Origin: CAZBUK01 sp964495085 | Lineage (GTDB): Bacteria > Bacteroidota > Ignavibacteria > T3Sed10-11 | NCBI GenBank assembly: GCA_964495085.1 | Contig: CAZBUK010000010.1 | Coordinates: 3,223-67,222, forward strand | DNA length: 64,000 bases | Direction of reading: 5' to 3' | Notes under the pieces: generated by a model | Database searches by the model: none | Told to the model about the DNA's origin: nothing | The model's input: the letters and a program-made list of their open reading frames with translations, nothing else | Part shown: in pieces, positions 58,056 through 64,000 of the stretch | Position numbering within the stretch: the first letter of the stretch is position 1 | Layout of the letters: each line of letters starts with the position of its first letter | Position numbers and translations under genes: made by a program

Positions 58056-58471
58056 TTGAACAACAAACAGATCCACATCGAAGGCGCGGGTCCATCGGGT
58101 CTTACCGCAGCAATTAATCTTAAACGTGCCGGTTTGCGCGTAATAGTGCACGAAAAAAATCAGGATGCCAGGATGAGATTTAACGGTGATTTTCAGGGAT
58201 TGGAAAATTGGACGGCTGATGAAGATGTTCCCGAATTTCTACGTTCGATGGGAGTTTCAGTCAATTTTCTTGTGAACCATACTCGGCAGAATATTATGGT
58301 CCGTCATTAAAGAAAGTAACCGTTAATAGTTCAAAGCCGCATTTTTATCTTGTAGAGTGGGGCACCAATTACGGTTCGTTGGATCAAGGATTGAAACGGC
58401 AAGCGATAGATGCCGGAGTCGATTTTCGATGGAAATCTAAACTCGAAACGACCGCATCAAAACCTACTTAA
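58056..58471 (+). pseudogene. FAD-dependent oxidoreductase remnant (geranylgeranyl reductase type)
   Basis: A TTG-started frame (58056-58310) encodes a Rossmann start, HIEGAGPSGLTAAINLKRAG, with the FAD GxGxxG motif. The frame then ends; a different frame from about 58,290 continues plausibly (LVEWGTNYGSLDQGLKRQAI, IDAGVDFRWKSKLETTASK) to TAA 58469-58471. The full family is near 380 residues, so it is frameshifted and truncated. It lies 6 bases after the Rieske gene. Confidence 0.6.
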
Positions 58472-58741
58472 ATAGCATAGATTAAATTGGAAAAAGAATA
58501 TTTTATACCTCCTCGCACGTATACAATACAGAACAAGATTAATCGACAAAAATTGTATGCACGAAGACTGCGATTGTATGTGGTGCAGACATCGAACATC
58601 TTAATATATATGCCTCCACTATCGACCGGGATGTGAAAAATCGGACCGGTTAGGTATCAGGAGAAATTCTACAAATATGACCCATTTTGATACCTAAAAT
58701 TTTACACAATTCTTTGAAATAAATATTACGCAATCAAGTCA
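58472..58741. other. Non-coding stretch before the GC-rich islet
   Basis: AT-rich with no supported gene. A 15-residue frame MHEDCDCMWCRHRTS at about 58,557 has no ribosome-binding site. A 10-bp inverted repeat, TTAGGTATCA (58650-58659) and TGATACCTAA (58688-58697), separated by 28 bases, lies near 58,670. Confidence 0.4.
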
Positions 58742-59926
58742 ATGAACATGTATTCTTTCATAAATAACAATCAGGAAAGAATAGCTATGAATATAAAAGC
58801 TAGTAACAAAACGGAAAGTGGGATTGTCATTGTTACGGGCTCCAACGGAACGATTGGCGATGCCGTTATGCGGCAGTTTGTCGGACGATTTGAGGATGTG
58901 GTTGGTTTCGACCGCAAGGCACGTAATCCCCCGCCGCCAGGCTGCACCGCCGTAGCCGTTGACATCACGTCGGACGAGAGCATGCAGCAAGGACTATATA
59001 TGATCCGCGAACACCACGGAACACACGTCGCGTCGGTAATTCATCTTGCCGCTTACTATGATTTTTCCGGTGAGTCAAGCGAGAAATATAACGAAATAAC
59101 CGTGCGCGGAACGAGACATCTACTGCACAGCTTGCGCGAACTTTCTTTTAAGGTCGAGCAGTTTATTTTTTCCAGCACGATGCTCGTTCACGAGCCAGTT
59201 GAACCGGGTGAGTTTATAAACGAAGATTCGCCGATTAAAGCGGCTTGGGCATACCCGGAATCGAAAGTTCGTACCGAGCAGCTTATTCGCGATGAGCGCG
59301 GCGATATTCCCGCCGTATTTCTTCGTATATCCGGTGTGTATGACGACATCTGCCACTCGATTCCGCTCGCCCATCAGATTCAGCGCATTTATGAACGATG
59401 GCTGACTAGTCGTGTCTTTCCCGGCGACGTGGCACATGGACAATCGTTTTTGCATCTGGATGATTTGGTTGATATTTTCACGCGGCTCGTCAAACGCCGC
59501 AAAGAGCTACCCCCGATTTTGCCGCTTATCGTCGGCGAACCCGAACCGCTCACATACAGTGAATTACAGCATACTTTTGGTCGGTTGATTCACGGAGAGG
59601 AATGGGAAACAACACAGATACCGAAGGCATTAGCAAAAATGGGCGCGTGGTTTCAAGATATTACGCCGTTTGTGAAAGAACCGTTTATCAAGCCTTGGAT
59701 GATTGATTACGCCGACGACCATTACGCACTGGACATTACACGTGCCCGCAAGCTGCTCGATTGGGAGCCGAAACGAAGTTTGCGTGGGACGATTCCAAAA
59801 ATGATTGCCGCGCTCAAAGCCGACCCAGTCAACTGGTATCGGGAAAACAATCTGAAATTGCCGTCGCAGCTCGTTGAAATGAAGGAAACGGTGAAAAATA
59901 AATCGCAAGAAGGAAACGAGCAATGA
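58742..59926 (+). CDS. NAD-dependent epimerase/dehydratase family protein
   Basis: Extended short-chain dehydrogenase of 394 residues: IVIVTGSNGTIGDAVMRQFV at the N-terminus with a GxxGxxG pattern, the active-site WAYPESKVRTEQLI (YxxxK) and HLDDLVDIFTRLVKR. Substrate cannot be told; the family acts on nucleotide-sugars, sterols or glucose-like compounds. A second start at 58787 would shorten it by 15 residues. It is more GC-rich than the island DNA before it. Its stop overlaps the next start (ATGA). Confidence 0.8.
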   Translation: MNMYSFINNNQERIAMNIKASNKTESGIVIVTGSNGTIGDAVMRQFVGRFEDVVGFDRKARNPPPPGCTAVAVDITSDESMQQGLYMIREHHGTHVASVIHLAAYYDFSGESSEKYNEITVRGTRHLLHSLRELSFKVEQFIFSSTMLVHEPVEPGEFINEDSPIKAAWAYPESKVRTEQLIRDERGDIPAVFLRISGVYDDICHSIPLAHQIQRIYERWLTSRVFPGDVAHGQSFLHLDDLVDIFTRLVKRRKELPPILPLIVGEPEPLTYSELQHTFGRLIHGEEWETTQIPKALAKMGAWFQDITPFVKEPFIKPWMIDYADDHYALDITRARKLLDWEPKRSLRGTIPKMIAALKADPVNWYRENNLKLPSQLVEMKETVKNKSQEGNEQ

Positions 59927-61422
59927 ATAACAAACACGAACAATACGGCGAACAATCATCGCCCAATCGGGAAAAACAAGAGGCGCAAGAGAGCAATAAA
60001 ACCGGTATGTCGGAAATGTCAACGGAAGAACACGCCAAGATGACGAAGGACAAATCGGGTGCTGAACAATCGCAATCAATATCGCACGGTTCGATGAGCG
60101 GGGTGGGCGGAGCCGACCACACGGAACTGATGTGGCGTGAATCGCTCTGGGCGAGTTTTGTCAATTTGCTTCTGGGCGCGTGGCTTGTTACAAGCCCGTT
60201 CACTTTCGGCTACCAAAGCGCAGAAATGACTTGGAGCGATGTCGTGAGTGGTTTGCTCGTTGTCGTTTTTTCCTTGCTATCTACTTCGCGCAAATTGAAC
60301 GCTTATGCACGGTGGGCGGTATGTTTCGTGGGCATCTGGTTATTGTTTGCACCCCTGGTTTTCTGGTCGCCCACCGCTACTGCATATTTGAATGATACGC
60401 TTGTTGGTGCACTCCTCATTGCTTTCGCCGTTCTTGTGCCGAAGATGCCCGGAATGGATATGTCGGTGATGGACGGCGCGGAGGTTCCGCCCGGCTGGTC
60501 GTACAATCCTTCGTCGTGGCTGCAACGCGCTCCGATTATCCTCCTCGCGTTCGTCGGATTACTCGCCTCGCGCTATATGGCAGCATATCAGCTTGGACAC
60601 ATCAGTTCGGTTTATGACCCGTTTTTTGACGACGGTACGCAGCGAGTTCTCGAATCGGATGTCTCGAAAATGTTTCCGATTTCCGATGCGGGACTCGGCG
60701 CATTTGCTTATATGCTGGAAATATTGATGGGTTTTATGGGTAACAAGGCGCGTTGGAGAACGATGCCCTGGATGGTCACATTTTTCGGAATTCTCGTCGT
60801 GCCGGTCGGTACGGTGAGTATCGTGTTGATTATTTTGCAGCCTCTTTCGGTAGGTGTGTGGTGTTCGTTGTGCCTGCTCGCTGGAATTGCAATGTTGGTG
60901 ATGATTCCCGCCACGCTCGATGAAGTCGTAGCAATGCTGCAATTTCTAATTCGAGCCCGGCGCGAAGGTAAACCCCTCTGGCGCACGTTCTGGTATGGCG
61001 GCACGGTAGAAGGTCAGAAAGACGACAAATTAACGCCGTTCGAATGGTCGCACCCGTTCGAGATTTTTCAAAATTGGTTTGTCAGTAATTGGAATTTGCT
61101 CATAAGCATGGCGCTGGGTGTGTGGCTGATGTTCGCTCCGTGGACGCTTCAATCGTCGAGCAGTTCGGCGGACAGCGATCATCTACTTGGTGCGTTAATC
61201 GTTACTTTCGCAATAATTGCGATGGCTGAAGTCGGACGTACAGTGCGTTTTATAAATATCTTGTTCGGTACGTTGGTAATTGTTGCGCCGTGGTTGCTGA
61301 GCGGCTCAACGGGGAGCGCGACGTGGAACGACATGATCGTCGGCGCGCTTGTGATCATTCTCAGTTTCCCGCGCGGTAAAATCAGCCAACGGTACGGCAG
61401 CTTTGAGAGATTCATTCGATGA
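59923..61422 (+). CDS. SPW-repeat / vitamin K epoxide reductase-like membrane protein
   Basis: A 499-residue polytopic protein. An N-terminal SPW-type repeat (residues 75-170, FVNLLLGAWLVTSPF...) is followed by a VKOR-like part: SVYDPFFDDGTQRVLESDVS, DAGLGAFAYMLEILMGF and GVWCSLCLLAGIAMLV with Cys314 and Cys317 in a CxxC motif. A second SPW repeat (370-490, LLISMALGVWLMFAPW and LVIVAPWLLSGS) ends the chain. VKOR-type proteins oxidise DsbA-like partners or quinones. The start overlaps the epimerase stop. A disulfide role is inferred. Confidence 0.75.
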   Translation: MNNKHEQYGEQSSPNREKQEAQESNKTGMSEMSTEEHAKMTKDKSGAEQSQSISHGSMSGVGGADHTELMWRESLWASFVNLLLGAWLVTSPFTFGYQSAEMTWSDVVSGLLVVVFSLLSTSRKLNAYARWAVCFVGIWLLFAPLVFWSPTATAYLNDTLVGALLIAFAVLVPKMPGMDMSVMDGAEVPPGWSYNPSSWLQRAPIILLAFVGLLASRYMAAYQLGHISSVYDPFFDDGTQRVLESDVSKMFPISDAGLGAFAYMLEILMGFMGNKARWRTMPWMVTFFGILVVPVGTVSIVLIILQPLSVGVWCSLCLLAGIAMLVMIPATLDEVVAMLQFLIRARREGKPLWRTFWYGGTVEGQKDDKLTPFEWSHPFEIFQNWFVSNWNLLISMALGVWLMFAPWTLQSSSSSADSDHLLGALIVTFAIIAMAEVGRTVRFINILFGTLVIVAPWLLSGSTGSATWNDMIVGALVIILSFPRGKISQRYGSFERFIR

Positions 61423-61727
61423 TTACTGATGTTATGACTCGGCGGAGCGGCAGACTCGGCAAAAGCCGAAAGGAGATGCACAAAATCAAACAACTTAGTG
61501 ACAGGCGACCAAACACAAATCGCAGCAGCAAAAGCAGAGTGTGTGATGGAAGGTTGCACGTCGGTGCTGTTTGGCGCATCAGACGATTTGGCGCAACGTA
61601 TGGTGGTGCATGCAATATTTCGTCTCGCGTGAAGGGCGTTGAGGGCTAAGTTACCGCGTTCGATGAATCAAATGATCATTTGAGGCGATTGAATAAATTA
61701 AAGCAATTAAAAGAAAGGATTAAAGCA
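61423..61727. other. Stretch between the SPW/VKOR gene and gnd without a supported gene
   Basis: Several short frames overlap here, none with a convincing start or family. One, from about 61,430 to 61,630, reads through NNLVTGDQTQIAAAKAECVM and VLFGASDDLAQRMVVHAIFR, which has protein-like composition and could be the tail of a lost gene. Confidence 0.35.
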
Positions 61728-62630
61728 ATGCAGTACGGAATAATTGGATTGGGACGGATGGGAGCTAATATGGCGCGCCGCTTGTTGCGAGGCGGGCACG
61801 AAGTCGTCGTCAGCAACCGAAGCCCGGAACCGGTTGAACAACTCGAAGCGGAAGGCGCGGTGGGCGCTCGCTCGCTTGGCGAACTGGTTGAACGGCTGAA
61901 AGCTCCACGCGCAATCTGGGTTTCGCTGCCGGCGGGCGAGGTGACGGAGAACACCTTGAATCAACTTGCACCGCTTCTGACGAGCGGCGACGTGATTGTA
62001 GAGTCAGGCAACTCTTTTTATAAAGACACGATCAAGCATGCCGTACAACTCAAAGAAAGCGGACTCGATCTGCTCGATCAAGGGACGAGCGGCGGCGTCT
62101 GGGGGCTGGAGATCGGCTACTGCCTGATGATCGGCGGCAAACGCACAAGTTTCGAGCGTTTGGAGCCTGCCTTCAAAACGCTCGCACCGCCCGACGGCTA
62201 CCTTTACACAGGTCCAAGCGGTTCCGGGCACTTCGTCAAGATGGTGCACAATGGGATAGAGTACGGGATGCTTGCGGCATATGGCGAGGGCTTCGAGCTT
62301 CTCAAGTCGTCTGACTTCGACGCACTCGACTTGCGCGCGATTTCGCATTTGTGGAATCAGGGCAGCGTCGTTCGTTCGTGGTTGCTCGAATTGGCTGAAA
62401 GTGCGTTCGTGAAAGACCCGGCGCTCGCTTCGATTCGCGGCTATGTGGAGGACTCTGGCGAAGGGCGGTGGACGGTGCTTGAATCTATTGAGAAGAATAT
62501 TCCCGCTCCCGTCCTGGCTCTCTCGCTCATGATGCGATTTCGGTCGCGGCAGGATGAGAGTTTCGGCGCGAAGGTGATCGCCGCCTTGCGCAATGAGTTC
62601 GGCGGTCACTCCGTGAAGTCCGTTAAATAA
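61728..62630 (+). CDS. gnd: 6-phosphogluconate dehydrogenase, short decarboxylating type
   Basis: Oxidative decarboxylation of 6-phosphogluconate to ribulose 5-phosphate. The 300-residue form lacks the long C-terminal helical domain of the ~470-residue enzyme and matches the GndA/YqeC-type short class. Motifs: GIIGLGRMGANMARRLLRGG, SNRSPEPVEQLEAEG, LDQGTSGGVWGLEIGYCLMI, HFVKMVHNGIEYGMLAAYGE and the DLRAISHLWNQGSVVRSWLLE helix. ATG 61728 has AAAGG upstream. It may belong with the epimerase in a carbohydrate islet. Confidence 0.9.
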   Translation: MQYGIIGLGRMGANMARRLLRGGHEVVVSNRSPEPVEQLEAEGAVGARSLGELVERLKAPRAIWVSLPAGEVTENTLNQLAPLLTSGDVIVESGNSFYKDTIKHAVQLKESGLDLLDQGTSGGVWGLEIGYCLMIGGKRTSFERLEPAFKTLAPPDGYLYTGPSGSGHFVKMVHNGIEYGMLAAYGEGFELLKSSDFDALDLRAISHLWNQGSVVRSWLLELAESAFVKDPALASIRGYVEDSGEGRWTVLESIEKNIPAPVLALSLMMRFRSRQDESFGAKVIAALRNEFGGHSVKSVK

Positions 62631-62859
62631 TCAATCTGTTACGCAACACGCCGATTATGGAAGCGTTCGGTCGGATGAATTCTTAATATTCAAGTAGAAG
62701 ATTTTAAAGAAAACAATAATTTGCTCGAAAAGTTCTATTAACTATAAAAAGATTAATTTTTCAACAATTCAAATCGAGACCAAATGTCTAGAAGGTTCGG
62801 AATCAAATGACCTTGATTACAACGAAAATGCTGAGCATTCAAAGAATTAGAGTATTGAT

Positions 62860-63195
62860 ATGCATAAAACAAAAAATCTCAAACCGATTATATTTTTTGT
62901 AATATCTTGGTTGATTGTCTTAATTTCCTTCTATTTTGAATCCGTTCTGGGTGGTTTTTTATTTTCAAGATCTGGTTCTTTAATGGTATTATTTGCCGTT
63001 ATGGCTGAATATAATTTGTTGAGTACACGGGAAAAATATCATATTTATCAGTTCAGAGAATATTCCAGAGGAAATCAAGTAAACCTTGAGGAAATTCATC
63101 CTTCGAAAAGTCATCAATACTTAGAGAAAGCTGCACATATTAATGTTGTTTTAGGAACGATCCTTTGGGGTTATGGTGATTTATTATTCCAATAA
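62860..63195 (+). CDS. Small membrane protein of unknown function
   Basis: 111 residues with hydrophobic segments at about 8-30 (IIFFVISWLIVLISFYFESV), 35-50 (FSRSGSLMVLFAVMAEYNLL) and at the C-terminus (INVVLGTILWGYGDLLF), separated by a charged stretch (TREKYHIYQFREYSRGNQVN). It lies in AT-rich DNA unlike the islet before it. I do not recognise a family. Start ATG 62860 is used; the ribosome-binding site is weak. Confidence 0.55.
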   Translation: MHKTKNLKPIIFFVISWLIVLISFYFESVLGGFLFSRSGSLMVLFAVMAEYNLLSTREKYHIYQFREYSRGNQVNLEEIHPSKSHQYLEKAAHINVVLGTILWGYGDLLFQ

Positions 63196-63233
63196 ATTGG
63201 TTCTGAATTATTTTTTGGGGGATAATTGCAATA

Positions 63234-63479
63234 ATGGAAAATAGAGCTAAAGATTTATTGGAACATAAGGACTTGAATTAGCATAGCATTCAAACATTAG
63301 TTGGTGAGATTTCCTTTCATTGTCGATATTATCAAGAAGTTAACGGTGAATACCACTTTTTGTTGGATGAAAATTTGGGGTTAGAGGTCTACGATAGAGT
63401 TTCCCCAGCAAGAAGAAGACCCGGTTCGAGACTTTCTGTTATTGACCGTTACGTTGTACATACTATAAAGCTGGGCTGA
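63234..63479 (+). pseudogene. Decayed transposase-like reading frame (ISLre2/UPF0236-like)
   Basis: The frame from ATG 63234 has a TAG after 15 codons but remains protein-like after it: QTLVGEISFHCRYYQEVNGE, YHFLLDENLGLEVYDRVSPA. The pattern of VxGxxxxxRxYY...LLDExLGLxxYxRVS resembles ISLre2-family (UPF0236) transposases, by eye. The rest of the transposase is missing, so this is a fossil. No terminal inverted repeats or target duplication were recognised. Confidence 0.4.
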
Positions 63480-63618
63480 ATCGAAATTCTTCCAGGCATG
63501 CTTCCAGAATTTCCTATAAGGGTCTGTCTGATTCCAGGAAGGGTTTGCGATAACTGTAAAAGTCATGTTAGTGAAAACACGTGCGTCCACAACTAATTTA
63601 AATTGAAATTTAGGCAAA

Positions 63619-63633
63619 ATCGCGAATCGCGAT
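63619..63633. repeat. Short palindrome before the permease gene
   Basis: ATCGCGAATCGCGAT is a perfect 7-1-7 palindrome 33 bases before the permease ATG, in the expected promoter zone; possibly an operator. Confidence 0.4.
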
Positions 63634-63666
63634 AATACAAATTAATGATATATGAAGGACCTCTAT

Positions 63667-64000
63667 ATGGAAAATGAAAATTACCAAAGAAACAGTATTA
63701 ATCTTTGGGGAGCTGTTGGATTGGGAACGGGGGTGATGTTTGGAGCCGCCATTTTCGCCGTGTTAGGCCAGGTCGCGGGATTGGCAGGAGCTTTGTTTCC
63801 CCTCTCATATGTTGGGGGGGCAATCATTGCCGCTTGTAGCGCCTATACATATGTAAAGATGGCTAATCTTTATCCATCGGCTGGGGGAATTGGAATGTTT
63901 TTCATAAAAATCTATGGCAAAGGGACTATTACTGCTGCGGCTTCTCTTCTAATGGCATTTTCTATGGTGACCGCTCAGGGCCTTGTAGCCCGTACGTTTG
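63667..64000 (+). CDS. APC-family amino-acid permease, 5' part
   Basis: The gene begins at ATG 63667 with AAGGA 9 bases upstream and runs past the window end. The 111 residues seen include NLWGAVGLGTGVMFGAAIFA, LGQVAGLAGALFPLSYVGGA, SAYTYVKMANLYPSAGGIGM and the third segment AAASLLMAFSMVTAQGLVAR, typical of amino-acid/polyamine permease helices 1-3 (the GxGxxxGxxIF pattern). Substrate unknown; the 3' end lies outside. Confidence 0.88.
   Translation, partial: MENENYQRNSINLWGAVGLGTGVMFGAAIFAVLGQVAGLAGALFPLSYVGGAIIAACSAYTYVKMANLYPSAGGIGMFFIKIYGKGTITAAASLLMAFSMVTAQGLVARTF

Noticed and set aside
61419..61649. 76-codon plus-strand frame after the SPW/VKOR gene
   Set aside because: Arg/Ser-rich with no motif and competing frames; composition suggests chance.
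63381..63617. 78-codon minus-strand frame near the window end
   Set aside because: Only a TTG start, no ribosome-binding site; it lies partly opposite the transposase-like remnant.
1..64000. tRNA, rRNA genes and CRISPR arrays
   Set aside because: I looked in the intergenic gaps for cloverleaf-like stems with CCA ends, rRNA-like stretches and regular repeats and saw none; a covariance-model scan would be decisive.

Overview
The window looks like a chromosomal segment of a diderm (Gram-negative) bacterium. It encodes Kdo synthesis (kdsA, kdsC, kdsD), LPS export (lptB, lptC and an LptA/OstA-type protein) and an apolipoprotein N-acyltransferase, yet heat-shock control is of the HrcA/CIRCE kind. 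TonB-dependent receptors with a carboxypeptidase-like N-terminal domain and small secreted Cys-rich proteins like those of Bacteroidetes point to the FCB group (Bacteroidota, Ignavibacteria, Calditrichota or Neomarinimicrobiota-like). That placement is inference; no rRNA gene is present to test it.

Bases 1-39,200 are housekeeping DNA. A long minus-strand run holds the translation/RNA operon rimP-nusA-infB-rbfA-truB-ribF-rpsO-pnp, followed by gpmI, aroA and a sugar-type ABC ATPase. Upstream of it on the same strand lie envelope and isoprenoid genes (EamA transporter, acylphosphatase, ispF, DedA, PAP2, lnt, thioesterase). A plus-strand block carries hrcA-grpE-dnaJ, then a ComEA-like, a pseudopilin-like and a PilM-like gene, rsmD, coaD and an aspartate aminotransferase. 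A clean CIRCE operator then sits in front of an FmdB-type zinc-ribbon gene. The next minus-strand block is kdsA-kdsC-unknown-kdsD-lptC-ostA-lptB-aroF-tyrA, preceded by a gltP-type symporter, slyD, purE and an isocitrate-dehydrogenase-like gene.

Bases 39,400-58,500 are an accessory, visibly more AT-rich metal-handling island, all on the plus strand. It has a CusC/CusB/CusA-type copper/silver efflux system, two YHS-domain proteins, zinc-ribbon membrane proteins on both sides of a TonB-dependent receptor, a membrane glutaredoxin, DUF302, SHOCT, PII-like, Met/His-rich and small membrane proteins, and a Rieske protein. The island contains palindromic repeats, one of them inside a coding sequence. 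Several genes are broken: a TonB receptor split by a 5-bp tandem duplication, a methyltransferase frameshifted at a T7 tract, a PII-like gene with an in-frame stop, a truncated FAD reductase and a barrel fragment. An orphan protein joining an HhH-like region to a PD-(D/E)XK-like region also sits here.

Bases 58,742-62,630 are a more GC-rich islet with an NAD-dependent epimerase, an SPW-VKOR-SPW membrane protein and a short 6-phosphogluconate dehydrogenase. After 62,631 the DNA is AT-rich, with a small membrane protein, a decayed transposase-like reading frame and the start of an amino-acid permease that runs off the window. I found no tRNA, rRNA or CRISPR array.
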